In this document: positions 29,201 through 37,504 of the stretch, one piece after another
How the letters are laid out: each line of letters starts with the position of its first letter
Numbering within the stretch: position 1 is the stretch's first letter
NCBI GenBank assembly: GCA_947625405.1
Contig: CANQOF010000001.1
Location: 124,001-188,000 of the forward strand
Length of the DNA stretch: 64,000 bases
From: an uncultured Atopobiaceae bacterium
GTDB taxonomy: Bacteria > Actinomycetota > Coriobacteriia > Coriobacteriales > Atopobiaceae
Reading direction: 5' to 3'
The notes under the pieces: model-generated
What the model saw: the letters and a program-made list of their open reading frames with translations, nothing else
What the model was told of the DNA's origin: nothing
The model's database searches: none
Translations under genes and position numbers: made by a program

Positions 29201-31166
29201 AGTGGACCGTCGTGGTCGAGGCTTCGAGCGTTATCGAATCCGCTGGGGCATCCTTGAATCCGATCTTTCCCTTGAGCGTCGCGGGCACGGCGTTCACGAA
29301 GTCGACGGATGCCGTGACGTCGTACGTGCCCGCGTGGGTGCCGGATACGCTTAGTCTGTCGGATCCGATCGTGCCGTTGTATTGCGTGCCTTTTTGAGAT
29401 TCGTTCATGGCTTGCGTGAACGTGTAGTAGTTCGTCCCTGCCCACTGCGCAGCCTCGAGGCCGCTCACCTGCGACGCGCCATTGAACGTGAGCGACGCAT
29501 TGCTATCTACCGGCGGAATAATGGAATTCGTGAAGTAACCCGTCGTTGGATTGCAATACGAGCTGTCATTTTTGAGATTTTCGTACGTTGCCCCACTCGA
29601 CTGCGATTTCAATGCACCACTGCAACCCTCGAAAACACTCCCTCCTTTTCCGGTTTCAACATCCCAAGAGCCGTCACAGTAGATGGTCTTCAAGCTGCTG
29701 CAGCCACTGAACATGGAGCTCACATCACAATTTGTTTTAAGAGACTGGCCCTCCAGCCCCCAATCCCAAATTACGACGCGTTCAAGGTTCGCATCGTGGT
29801 AAAAGAGATAACTGAGATCAGTTGCACCGGATACATTCCAGGTGCCCAGTCCATCAACCGTCTTCAAAGCAGTGCAACCTCTGAACATATCGTCCATCTT
29901 CGTCACTTTGCTGGTGTCCCAATTGAGAGATCCGACGGTTTTGAGTGACGAGCATTGTTCAAACATGCTGAACATGAGTGTCGCGCTGCTGGTCTTCCAG
30001 TTCGAAAGCGCCGATATGTCTTCCAAGCTGGAGCAACCCTTGAACATGCTGCTGAATTCCTTGACGCTTTCTGGCCGCCATCCTTCAAGTGCAGTGACGT
30101 TGCCGAGACTCCTGCATCCATCGAACATACTCTGCATGAGCGTAACTTCGCTGACATCCCACCTTTCAAGCCCATCGAGCGTGGCAAGCGAGGAGCACGA
30201 GGTCTTGTTATCAAATATGCTCATACCAAACATTAAGCTCATGTTTTTTACGGCACCGGTTTGCCAATTTTCTAGCGCCTTCACGCTTGTAAGGTTTTCG
30301 CAGCCCGCGAACATGGAGCTCATGTTGGTTACGCTATGTGTATCCCAGCTCGCAAGAGCGCTGATGTCCTGGAGGCGTAGACACTCCGAGAACATCATTT
30401 GCGTTGTCGTAACCTGTCCTATGCTCCACTTTTCAAGCGCGCCAATATTCTCGAGAGACTGACATTGCACGAAGGTTTGCAGCAGTCCGAGAGCACCCGA
30501 CATATCCCAATCGGAGACGCCCGAAATGTCCACAAGGGCAATACAACCCGCAAACAACCGGTTGGCGTAGTGCGGTGTGATTGTGTTGGAGCCGCTCGCC
30601 GTATGCACCGCGTAGATGGACTCTTGGTAATTCGCGGGATAGGATCCGCCAGTTTTATACCAACCAGGATAGTTTGAATCGTTCGTGTTCCAAGTACCCT
30701 TGTACGCCGCGCTCTCAATTTTCAGATTATCGCCGTACTTCTCGTCGCTATAGGTGTCGCTCAGCGGATTAGTACTGAGAACGAGCAGCTTTGGACCCGA
30801 GGTACCCTCATAGCCGGGCGTTTTATCGATGTCAGTAATTGTATAAAGCGCCCAGTTGACCGAGTCCGTGTACTTGACATCTGCCGCAGCATGCCGCGTT
30901 ATCCCGAATACCAGGCCGACGACCGCCACGAGCGCCATCGCGAGCGCGGTGAGGAAAGCAATGGGCCGACGCGAAGGACGCGCGGTGCGGCGAACGTGCC
31001 GCGGGCTACCCGCTCGACGGCCACCTTGGGCCCGCGGGGCATTAGCCGGCATTCTTCCGCCAGCTCTCGAGGCTCGCCGCCGAACAGATCGACGAGCGAC
31101 ACCCCCCCCCCACGAGTTTTTGGAATCAGCTCCCCGGCGAACCCGTTGTTGCCCGATGCCACTCAT
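26238..31166 (-). CDS. BspA-like LPxTG-anchored surface protein with repeated adhesin domains
   Basis: Very large wall-anchored protein (about 1642 residues). In order: a long basic N-terminus with a signal-type hydrophobic segment (PIAFLTALAMALVAVVGLVFG, about residues 68-90, then AADV); BspA/DUF285 leucine-rich repeats of the form W..S.VT.M..MF.GC..L....L (about 200-540); an Ig-like region; four to five Cna-B/DUF5979-like beta domains, each beginning L.ITK.V and ending FTN; a DUF11-like domain; a PDNPDTP spacer; and the sortase signal LPKTG, hydrophobic helix and RPRRRA tail. Such proteins bind host or bacterial partners. Start unclear: ATG 31166 (AGGGAAGAG upstream) is preferred; 31199 and 31052 are alternatives. 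A G10 tract lies at 31102-31111. Base composition of the repeat region is clearly lower in GC than neighbours. Confidence 0.88.
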   Translation of the reverse strand: MSGIGQQRVRRGADSKNSWGGGVARRSVRRRASRAGGRMPANAPRAQGGRRAGSPRHVRRTARPSRRPIAFLTALAMALVAVVGLVFGITRHAAADVKYTDSVNWALYTITDIDKTPGYEGTSGPKLLVLSTNPLSDTYSDEKYGDNLKIESAAYKGTWNTNDSNYPGWYKTGGSYPANYQESIYAVHTASGSNTITPHYANRLFAGCIALVDISGVSDWDMSGALGLLQTFVQCQSLENIGALEKWSIGQVTTTQMMFSECLRLQDISALASWDTHSVTNMSSMFAGCENLTSVKALENWQTGAVKNMSLMFGMSIFDNKTSCSSLATLDGLERWDVSEVTLMQSMFDGCRSLGNVTALEGWRPESVKEFSSMFKGCSSLEDISALSNWKTSSATLMFSMFEQCSSLKTVGSLNWDTSKVTKMDDMFRGCTALKTVDGLGTWNVSGATDLSYLFYHDANLERVVIWDWGLEGQSLKTNCDVSSMFSGCSSLKTIYCDGSWDVETGKGGSVFEGCSGALKSQSSGATYENLKNDSSYCNPTTGYFTNSIIPPVDSNASLTFNGASQVSGLEAAQWAGTNYYTFTQAMNESQKGTQYNGTIGSDRLSVSGTHAGTYDVTASVDFVNAVPATLKGKIGFKDAPADSITLEASTTTVHFTIDKAMPTISILDASGSGPAGTLTLDPGGSVTVRLQVMYNGASGDLVAYDSPLGSISPDDFTVTGADGLDASFKAVEGSDDVVELTITAPAGTSGSKSVQINFKGNGDLQAANASQSVEVSEPDPGALKVTKTVSGLPDGVTTSRKFTFSVGITLAGGKVFTGTSNGVSFEDGKASFELGNGGSQLLSGIPAGAKYVVTEEPCAGYSTSSENAEGIIASGETKTASFTNSLKMGSLTITKQVIGGGVEGQSFAITVSPADPTASMRGYSYSIGGGDPVTIGENSVTLMLSGGQTATFLALPAGDYLVSEADYRSYGYSTSYSGGAAAEGGMTASVPYEGSADVVVTNTFSSGALALTKQVTGTDSTRDFTFTLQASTPITGPRPVTCSGGTPSATRPTKIDFTNGAATLTLTGDETATIARLPDGAITISETAVPGYKATVSGDATEAVDGVATAIIASGATKAVTFTNAYTTGSLSITKRVLVGSGGSIPGTSFDFTIQFPNASDFEELEASVIAGTVTKPGSSSSQSVTFKGNPATVSLEDGETLTIPNLPEGLKYRIEETTIGESITAWQSDDANAEISARAISGTIASPATTITCNNILGGNHKLPSVYENANLLVGQEITYTIAWENTSSEAKDVVIYDPICMGFTFKEASGEGSYDSSGELPADVAKPYDYHGVVTWDLGKQAAGQRGSVTVTLEVNESAFTAGSVENAAVISIDNEATVVETPALVVDDPGFLTVAKELAPGTSAEGPFAFKVTFTDINGNPYSRAISYEFEGEGIGSLTPIAPPAEGMTMPDADGSITFTLSAGQSVKFGNLLAKTTFTAQETDSGGLVPSWKADGTTGSSGTIESNATAALVCTNAKPAPGPTPPGPVQPDNPDNPDTPDTPDNPDNPDTPDNPDNPDNPSNPNTPENPSNPDSPGSQPGTPGTGSDSNEHHSTPRNPNALPKTGDDNPLTLPAALMATGIALLVLAVILLRPRRRA
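26430..26575 (-). repeat. short tandem repeats coding the PDNPDTP wall spacer
   Basis: Repeated 9-18 bp units built on (on the coding strand) CCGGACAACCCGGATAAC encode alternating Pro-Asp-Asn/Thr-Pro. This is the flexible, wall-spanning segment in front of the LPKTG signal; unit number is expected to vary between strains. Confidence 0.75.
31102..31111 (-). repeat. G10 homopolymer tract at the 5' end of the surface-protein gene
   Basis: Ten consecutive G on the coding strand, read TGG GGG GGG GGT (Trp-Gly-Gly-Gly) if translation starts upstream at 31166 or 31199. With the length shown the frame continues into the signal peptide; a change by one base would break it. If the real start is 31052 the tract is about 50 bp upstream, in leader or promoter. 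Confidence 0.8.
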
Positions 31167-31311
31167 GGCCGTGCTCTTCCCTGCAGTTGTGGTGACCATG
31201 CTCGCAAGAGCATTACGGAGACTCTAGTCATGCACGCATTTCGATGCAAGGCGCAAACCCGCAGATGGAAGGGCCTATTAATTCGTCGTTCATGCTCGCG
31301 GAGCCTGCCAC

Positions 31312-31341
31312 GAAAACGGGCCCCGGCTGAGTGCCGGGGCC
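31312..31341 (-). terminator. Rho-independent terminator after the PTS IIB gene
   Basis: On the minus strand GGCCCCGGC pairs perfectly with GCCGGGGCC around a 5-nt loop (31319-31341) and is followed by CGTTTTCG. It closes the IIA-IIB transcript 28 bp after the IIB stop and insulates the surface-protein gene. Confidence 0.8.
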
Positions 31342-31368
31342 TGGTGAGTGCGAACTTTTATCAGCGGC

Positions 31369-31653
31369 CTACAGATCCTTGATGGCTTCGATGAGCTTGT
31401 CGAGCTCCTCGTCTTGGCCCATGCCCGTGAGGAACGCCACGCCGTTGAAGACGGGGATGCCGTAGTCCTCGGTGACCTTCACCACGGAGATGTAGGCGTC
31501 GGCGCTCTTGATGTAGTGCTTCAGGGAGTGGATGTCCACGGCCTCCACGTCGGCGTCAACGCCGCGATCCTTCAGCAACTTGCTCACCTTGTTGGCGACG
31601 GTTTGCGAGGTGGCGATGCCCGACCCGCAGGCGACGATGATCTTCGCGGCCAT
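31369..31653 (-). CDS. PTS sugar transporter subunit IIB (galactitol/GatB type)
   Basis: A 94-residue phosphocarrier. It begins MAAKIIVACGSGIATSQTVANKV; Cys9 in the ACGSGIATS P-loop is the phosphorylated residue of the lactose/galactitol IIB class. It would receive phosphate from IIA and pass it to the sugar at the membrane IIC protein. ATG at 31653 follows GGGGGAG. It lies 87 bp downstream of the IIA gene, and a terminator follows. No IIC gene is found in the window, so the system is incomplete here or uses a IIC encoded elsewhere. Confidence 0.9.
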   Translation of the reverse strand: MAAKIIVACGSGIATSQTVANKVSKLLKDRGVDADVEAVDIHSLKHYIKSADAYISVVKVTEDYGIPVFNGVAFLTGMGQDEELDKLIEAIKDL

Positions 31654-31740
31654 GAACTCCCCCTTTGGTTCGTGCGTGGGACGGCGCCCCGGGCCGCCCC
31701 CCCAGAAGATGAGAAACGCCAGATGTTCTCGTTTCAGAGC

Positions 31741-32214
31741 TTACTCGCCGAAGCGGCTCACGATGGCCGAGACCATGCCCTCTCCGGTGGTTTGGGCCAT
31801 TATGTCGGCCACCGCTTCCGCGTCGCCGAAGAGATCCATCAGCGCCTGGAGCACCTGCACCTGGCCGCCCTCGCGCGTGATGCCGAGGTTGATGACGAGC
31901 TCGGCCGCCACGGGATCGCCCATGCCGGCCATGAACTCGAAGGTCACGGGGTGAGGTGGCTTCACCACGGCGATGTAGGGTCGCTCGATGTGCTCGGGAT
32001 CCACGTGCGGAATGGCGATCGGCGCGCCCGGCATGAGGAGGCCCGTCGGATAGTTCGCCTCGCGCTCCTTGATGGCCTCCGGCCAGCTCCCCTTCACGTA
32101 GCCCATGGGAGAAAGCCGCTCGTAGAGGGCATCGAAAAGTCCCGGCGCGTCATCGGCCTCGAGGTCGAAGAAGACGAGTTCGGGCTTGAAGAGCGAGGCA
32201 TCGGGCGAGGGCAT
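31741..32214 (-). CDS. PTS sugar transporter subunit IIA (fructose/mannitol/galactitol type)
   Basis: A 157-residue PTS_EIIA type 2 protein. His70 in the IAIPHVDPEH motif is the expected phosphorylation site, taking phosphate from HPr. The rest of the fold is recognisable (LFDALYERL, YPTGLLMPG, AAELVINLGI). It precedes the IIB gene on the same strand with 87 bp between, a gap that contains a C7 run but no gene. The presence of GatA/GatB-like subunits without GatC is unusual. The substrate is unknown. Confidence 0.88.
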   Translation of the reverse strand: MPSPDASLFKPELVFFDLEADDAPGLFDALYERLSPMGYVKGSWPEAIKEREANYPTGLLMPGAPIAIPHVDPEHIERPYIAVVKPPHPVTFEFMAGMGDPVAAELVINLGITREGGQVQVLQALMDLFGDAEAVADIMAQTTGEGMVSAIVSRFGE

Positions 32215-32291
32215 GGGATCCTCCTGGACGAAGCGGGACCAACGGGCGCGACGAGACGCCTCTCCCCATGCTAGCGCGCTCGGCCTCGCTC

Positions 32292-34526
32292 CTAGCCCTT
32301 CGTGCGACGCTTGCGCGGCCGGCGCCTCGTGGCGTGCGCGCTTCCCGCGCGAGCCGAGGCGCGGAGGCGGTTCATCACCTCGTCTTCCGGCGTGCCCTCG
32401 AGCTTCGAGCGGATCTCCACGATTTGGTCGCGGATGGTGGCGGCGCGCTCGAAGTCCATCGCGCGCGAGGCCTCCTCCATCTCGTCCGAAAGCGCGGCGA
32501 GCACGCGCTGCGTCTCCTCCTTCGGCAGCTCGGAGAGCTCCTGCGCGATCTTCTCCGCCGTCGTGGGCTCCATCTGCTGGAGCTTCTCGTCCCTGCGGTG
32601 CACGTCAGCCGCGTCCTCGATGAAGCCGGAGATGTCGTTGATGGCCTTGTGCACCGTCTTGGGCACGATGCCGTGCTCCTCGTTGAAGGCCTCCTGCAGG
32701 CGGCGGCGGCGGTTCGTCTCGTCGATGGCCTCGCGCATGGAGTCGGTCACGCTATCGGCGTACATGATCACCTTGCCGTGCGCGTTCCTCGCCGCGCGCC
32801 CCATCGTCTGGATGAGCGAGCGACGGTTCCTGAGGAAACCCTCCTGGTCGGCGTCCAAGATGGCCACGAGGGACACTTCCGGCAGGTCGAGGCCCTCGCG
32901 AAGGAGGTTGATCCCCACGAGGACGTCGATCTTTCCTGTGCGCAGGTCGCGCACGATGTCCACGCGATCGAGGGTCGCCGTGTCGGAGTGCATGTAGTTC
33001 ACGCGAAGCCCGAGGTCGAGGAGGTGGTCGGTGAGGTCCTCGGCCATGCGCTTCGTGAGCGTCGTCACGAGCACACGTTCCCTCTTCGCCACGCGCTGGG
33101 CGATCTCCTCGGTGAGATCGTCGATCTGCCCGCGCACCGGGCGCACGGAGACCTCGGGGTCGAGGAGCCCCGTGGGGCGGATGACCATTTCCACGTCCTT
33201 CTCCGAGACCGCGAGCTCGTAGTCGCCGGGGGTGGCGGAGACGTAGATGAACTGGGGGATGCGCTCCTCGAACTCGTCGAAGCGCAGCGGACGGTTGTCG
33301 AGCGCCGACGGAAGACGGAAGCCGTGCTCCACGAGCGTGACCTTGCGCGAGCGGTCGCCCTCGTACATGCCCCTCACCTGCGGCACCGTCACGTGGCTCT
33401 CGTCGATGATGCAGAGCATGTCGGCGGGGAAATAGTCGAGGAGCGTGTAGGGCGGCTCGCCGGGCGCGCGGCCGTCGAGGTGGCGCGAGTAGTTCTCGAT
33501 GCCGGAGCAAAACCCCATGGTGCCGAGCATGTCGAGGTCATAGGCCGTGCGCTGCGAGAGGCGCTGGGCCTCGAGGAGGCGGTTGTCGGCCTCGAGCGAC
33601 GCCACGCGCTCGTCGAGCTCGGCTTTGATGGTTTCGAGCGCGTGCGAGACCTTCGGGCGCTCCGTCACGTAGTGCGAGGCGGGCCAGATGGGGATGGCGT
33701 CGAATTCGCGCAGGATCTCGCCGTCGAGCTGGTCGATCTCGGCGATGCGCTCCACCTCGTCGCCGAAGAACTCCACGCGCACCGGATGCTCGGCGTAGGG
33801 CGGAAACACGTCCACCGAGTCCCCGCGCACGCGAAAGGTGCCGCGTGAGAGGTCGAGGTCGTTGCGGTCGTACTGCACCGCGAGGAGATCTCGCACGAAG
33901 TCATCGCGCTCGAGCGGGGTATCCTTCGCCACGTTCGGCGCGAGGCCCGCGTAGTCCTGCGGGCTGCCGATGCCGTAGATGCAGGAGACGCTCGCCACCA
34001 CGATCACGTCGCGCCGCGTGAGGAGCGAGGTCGTGGCCTGGTGGCGCAGCTTCTCCACCTCCTCGTTGATGGAGGCGTCCTTCTCGATGTAGGTGTCCGA
34101 GGCCGGCACATAGGCTTCCGGCTGGTAGTAGTCGTAGTACGACACGAAGTAGACGACCGAGTTGTGCGGGAAGAGCTCGCGCATCTCCGCCGCCACCTGC
34201 GCGGCGAGCGTCTTGTTGGGCTCGAGGATGAGCGCGGGGCGGTTCACCGCCTCGATGACCTTCGCCATGGCGTAGGTCTTGCCAGAGCCAGTGACGCCCA
34301 TGAGGGTTTGGTAGCGAAGGCCGTCCTCCACGCCACGGGCGAGCTTCTCGATGGCCTGGGGCTGGTCTCCCGCGGGCTCGAAGGGCGAGACGACCCTGAG
34401 TGGCTCGCCCTCGCTTTCGATGCCGAAGCGCTTGAGGGCTCCTCCGAGGCGCTCGGTGGGCTTGATGCCGCGGCGCGCCGCCTCCTCGGGCGTGAACGCT
34501 TCGGGATTTTCCCCGTGGCGCTTCAC
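32292..34526 (-). CDS. uvrB: excinuclease ABC subunit UvrB
   Basis: Helicase-like damage verifier of nucleotide excision repair. The 744-residue product has Walker [17 protein letters not shown], the beta-hairpin [16 protein letters not shown]-like IDESHV, motif [11 protein letters not shown], and the C-terminal UVR motif ([19 protein letters not shown]) that contacts UvrC. The tail is basic ([11 protein letters not shown]). I place the start at the GTG at 34526, which overlaps the stop of the lytic transglycosylase as GTGA and is preceded by CGAGGAGC; the open frame upstream is a shadow of that gene. Confidence 0.96.
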   Translation of the reverse strand: MKRHGENPEAFTPEEAARRGIKPTERLGGALKRFGIESEGEPLRVVSPFEPAGDQPQAIEKLARGVEDGLRYQTLMGVTGSGKTYAMAKVIEAVNRPALILEPNKTLAAQVAAEMRELFPHNSVVYFVSYYDYYQPEAYVPASDTYIEKDASINEEVEKLRHQATTSLLTRRDVIVVASVSCIYGIGSPQDYAGLAPNVAKDTPLERDDFVRDLLAVQYDRNDLDLSRGTFRVRGDSVDVFPPYAEHPVRVEFFGDEVERIAEIDQLDGEILREFDAIPIWPASHYVTERPKVSHALETIKAELDERVASLEADNRLLEAQRLSQRTAYDLDMLGTMGFCSGIENYSRHLDGRAPGEPPYTLLDYFPADMLCIIDESHVTVPQVRGMYEGDRSRKVTLVEHGFRLPSALDNRPLRFDEFEERIPQFIYVSATPGDYELAVSEKDVEMVIRPTGLLDPEVSVRPVRGQIDDLTEEIAQRVAKRERVLVTTLTKRMAEDLTDHLLDLGLRVNYMHSDTATLDRVDIVRDLRTGKIDVLVGINLLREGLDLPEVSLVAILDADQEGFLRNRRSLIQTMGRAARNAHGKVIMYADSVTDSMREAIDETNRRRRLQEAFNEEHGIVPKTVHKAINDISGFIEDAADVHRRDEKLQQMEPTTAEKIAQELSELPKEETQRVLAALSDEMEEASRAMDFERAATIRDQIVEIRSKLEGTPEDEVMNRLRASARAGSAHATRRRPRKRRTKG

Positions 34527-35560
34527 TCTTGCTCCTCGCCGAGGCCGTCGGGATAGATCTCGAGGTAGTTCGAAAGCGCGCTCTGCACGCGCTCGAGGTA
34601 GCTCGTGGTCTCCGGATACTTGATCGCGTCCTCGAAGGCGGAGGGCTCGGAGGCCCATTCCCGCGCCGCGCCTATCCCCGCGTTGTAGGCGGCGATCGCC
34701 TGCTCCACGTTTGCGGTGTTCTCCAGGCAATACGCGAGGTACGCCGTGCCGTAGGCGATGTTGGTCAAGGGATCTTCGAGGTTTTCCGGGGAGAATGCGG
34801 ACGGGTCCACGAGGCCGCGTTCGGCGAGCTCTTGGGCTGTCTCCGGCATGATCTGCATGAGTCCCACGGCGCCCGCCTTGGAGATCGCCTCGGGGTCCCA
34901 GCTGGATTCCGTACGAATGATGGACGCCACAAGCAGGGGGTCGATCCCCCACTTTTCGGCGGTTTCCTCGATCGCGTCCTCGTAGTGGATCGGATAGAGC
35001 CATTCGCGAATGCCGAAGAGTCCGTAGTTCACGGCGAACGAGGCACCGGCGGCGATGAGCATGACGACGATGGGAAGGGTGCGATACCACTTCCAGAAGC
35101 GGAGCTTGCGCGCGGGAACGCCGCGGCGAGCGCGTGGCGCTTGGGCAGCGGAAGGCCGTCCGGCGGGATACGCGGGCCCTTGCGGGGCATAGCCATAGGC
35201 GTATGCGCCCCCCGCGTCATGGCGCGCCCGCGCCGCTTCCGCGGCGGCGAGGCGCTGTGCGCTCGTCTTGGGGCGCGCCGCGGGGGAAGGCTGGTTCGCA
35301 GGGCCATAGGCGGCCCCTTGGGGTGCGTGCTGATGTGCCGTGGCGTAGGGCGAGGACCTGCGTGGGAGCTCGCGAGCCTCGGGCCTGCGCAGGGTGGGCA
35401 CGGGAAGGGGGGTCGCGGAGGCGAGCCGCGTCACCTCGCTCGAGGGTGCGACGAGCTCCTCCCCCTCATCGTCTTCGAGGGCGTCCCCCTCGAGGCCGAG
35501 ATAGGGATTGTCCGCGTTCGGCTTCCAGTAGCAGCCCTGCAGGTGACGAGGCGCGCTCAC
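34523..35560 (-). CDS. membrane-anchored lytic transglycosylase (SLT domain)
   Basis: Cleaves the glycan strand of peptidoglycan. The 345-residue protein has a long cytoplasmic N-terminal part rich in Ala, Pro and Tyr ([28 protein letters not shown]), one transmembrane helix ([23 protein letters not shown]) and an outer SLT domain with the catalytic Glu in [12 protein letters not shown], then [13 protein letters not shown] and AYNAG. GTG start at 35560 overlaps the coaE stop (GTGA). It sits in the tightly packed unit pepT-coaE-SLT-uvrB, an organisation that suggests cotranscription rather than shared function. Confidence 0.87.
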   Translation of the reverse strand: MSAPRHLQGCYWKPNADNPYLGLEGDALEDDEGEELVAPSSEVTRLASATPLPVPTLRRPEARELPRRSSPYATAHQHAPQGAAYGPANQPSPAARPKTSAQRLAAAEAARARHDAGGAYAYGYAPQGPAYPAGRPSAAQAPRARRGVPARKLRFWKWYRTLPIVVMLIAAGASFAVNYGLFGIREWLYPIHYEDAIEETAEKWGIDPLLVASIIRTESSWDPEAISKAGAVGLMQIMPETAQELAERGLVDPSAFSPENLEDPLTNIAYGTAYLAYCLENTANVEQAIAAYNAGIGAAREWASEPSAFEDAIKYPETTSYLERVQSALSNYLEIYPDGLGEEQE

Positions 35561-36171
35561 TCCTTGGTCGCCTCCCCATAGCGCCCCCTCCACCACGCGC
35601 GCGCCGCCTCCTTGAGATCCTCCTTGGAGAAGGCGTTCTCGATGACGTCGTTCGCGTGGGCGCGAAGGTAGGCCTCGCTCGGTTGGCGCGCGTCCCGAGC
35701 GCGGAAATCCGCCTCGGACACCCCGCGTGCCCGTGCGAGCGCGAGCCGCTTTTCAAAGGGGCAGTGCACGTAGACGACCGCATCGGCCATGGGCAGGAGG
35801 TCTTCGATCCTGTCGAGCAGCGGCACTTCCACGAGCACGCAATCGCCCTCCTCGGCGAGGGTTGCCGCCTCGGAGAGCGAATCGATAAGCGCACGGCGGA
35901 TATAGGGATGCTCGATGGCCTCGAGCCTTTCCGTCGCCTCTTCCGAGGCAAACGCGCGCTCTGCGAGCAGCGCGCGATCAAGCGAGCCGTCCTCGCCCAC
36001 GATGTCCGCGCCAAACTCGCGAGCGAGCTCGGCCAAACACGGGCTCGCGGGCGCCGTCACCGCACGTGAGGCGCGGTCGAGATCAATGCGCCACGCACCG
36101 AGCTCTTGGAGCTCGGAGGCTACGGTGGATTTCCCTGAGGCGATGGGTCCCGTGAGGAAGACGACGTCCAT
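35557..36171 (-). CDS. coaE: dephospho-CoA kinase
   Basis: Last step of coenzyme A synthesis: phosphorylates the 3'-OH of dephospho-CoA. The 204-residue kinase begins MDVVFLTGPIASGKSTVASEL (P-loop), then IDLDRASRAV with the catalytic Asp region, and IEHPYIRRAL, VEVPLLDR and YVHCPFEKRLALARAR, all standard for CoaE. ATG at 36171 is preceded by GAGGGGGCGT. It begins 19 bp after the pepT stop and overlaps the following gene. Confidence 0.93.
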   Translation of the reverse strand: MDVVFLTGPIASGKSTVASELQELGAWRIDLDRASRAVTAPASPCLAELAREFGADIVGEDGSLDRALLAERAFASEEATERLEAIEHPYIRRALIDSLSEAATLAEEGDCVLVEVPLLDRIEDLLPMADAVVYVHCPFEKRLALARARGVSEADFRARDARQPSEAYLRAHANDVIENAFSKEDLKEAARAWWRGRYGEATKE

Positions 36172-36190
36172 ACGCCCCCTCCCCTCTTCG

Positions 36191-37468
36191 CTATGCGGCC
36201 TGGGCGCTTTCGCAATCGCGCGCCGCCGCGCCCTGCGCATGCGCATAGCGGCCCACGAGATCGACGAGCACGTCGACCATGGTCTCGAGATCGCGCACGG
36301 CCACGTACTCCTTCGGCCCATGGGGGTTCATCGAGCCGGCTGAGAGGTTCGGGCACGGGAGCCCGCGGAAGGTGAGGTGGCCGCCGTCGGTGCCCCCGCG
36401 CACGGGCTCGGAGTAGGGCTCGACGCCACAGGCCTCGAACGCCGCGCAGGCGTTTTCGATGAGATGGCGATGCGGTTCCACGCCTTCGCGCATGTTGTAG
36501 TACTGATCGCGCAGGGAGAGAGTGAGGCACTCACACCCAAGCTCGGCGTTCACGGTGGCGATGGCGTCTTCCAGCATCCGCTTGCGGCCCTCGAAGCCCG
36601 CGCGATCGTGATCGCGGATGATGCAGATGGCCATGGCCGCCTCGACGGAACCCTCCATGCGCTCGAAGAAGTAGTAGCCCTCGCGCCCCTCGGTGTACTC
36701 GGGGCGCTCCTTGGCCGGAAGCAGCGCGTTTACCTTCATGATGGCCTCGACGGCATTCACCATGAGGCCCTTCGCGTAGCCGGGGTGCACGGCGGCGCCG
36801 AGCGCCTTGATCTTGGCCTCGGCCGCGTTGAACGTCTCATAGCTGCACTCGCCGATGTAGCCGCCGTCCACCGTGTAGCCCCACGTAGCGCCCCATTCGT
36901 CGAGGTCGAGGAGATCGGCCCCGTGGCCTATCTCCTCATCGGGCACGAAGGCCACCGCGATGCGCGGATGCGGAAGCGAGGGATCGGCGGCGAGGCGCGC
37001 GAGCATCTCGATGATCTCCGCCACGCCGGCCTTGTCATCGCCGCCGAGAAGTGACGTTCCATCGGTGCAGATGATGTCCTCGCCCACATAGTTTTCGAGG
37101 GTGGGGTTGTCCTTGGGAGAGGTCTTGATCACGCGCCCATCAACCACGCCCATCACGAGATCGCCGCCCTCATAGCGCACGATCCGCGGATGCACGGGGT
37201 TGTCCTGGGCTTGCCACGCGGTGTCGATATGGGCGAGGAGCCCCAGGCACGGAAGATCCTCCGCGCCGGGGCTCGCCGGCCAATGTGCGGTCACATACGC
37301 GTGCTCGTCCACGCGAACGTCTTCCGCGCCCACCTCCACGAGGTCGTTCGCCACGACCTCGGCCACGTCGAACTGCGTCTCGGTAGAGGGCGTCTGACGT
37401 TCGTTATCGGGATCGCTCATGGAAGCTATTTCGGCATAGCGAATGAATCGCGTGACGACGTCGCTCAC
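36191..37468 (-). CDS. pepT: peptidase T (tripeptide aminopeptidase, M20B)
   Basis: Zinc aminopeptidase that releases the N-terminal residue of tripeptides in the cytoplasm. The 425-residue protein shows the M20 metal ligands: LLAHIDTA (His, Asp), DGTSLLGGDDKAG (bridging Asp), VPDEEIGHGA (Glu pair), TVDGG and the late NLSAGSMNPHGPKEYV. GTG start at 37468 with GAGGGAGACC. It lies 36 bp after the rpsA stop, same strand, and may share its transcript. Confidence 0.94.
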   Translation of the reverse strand: MSDVVTRFIRYAEIASMSDPDNERQTPSTETQFDVAEVVANDLVEVGAEDVRVDEHAYVTAHWPASPGAEDLPCLGLLAHIDTAWQAQDNPVHPRIVRYEGGDLVMGVVDGRVIKTSPKDNPTLENYVGEDIICTDGTSLLGGDDKAGVAEIIEMLARLAADPSLPHPRIAVAFVPDEEIGHGADLLDLDEWGATWGYTVDGGYIGECSYETFNAAEAKIKALGAAVHPGYAKGLMVNAVEAIMKVNALLPAKERPEYTEGREGYYFFERMEGSVEAAMAICIIRDHDRAGFEGRKRMLEDAIATVNAELGCECLTLSLRDQYYNMREGVEPHRHLIENACAAFEACGVEPYSEPVRGGTDGGHLTFRGLPCPNLSAGSMNPHGPKEYVAVRDLETMVDVLVDLVGRYAHAQGAAARDCESAQAA

Positions 37469-37504
37469 GGTCTCCCTCTCGGAGTGCTCAGGTTGGCGTG
37501 GAAT

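Noticed and set aside
32292-35090. 932-residue version of UvrB starting at 35090
   Set aside because: The first 188 residues are a frame-shadow of the lytic transglycosylase gene; the GTG at 34526 with AGGAG is the proper start.
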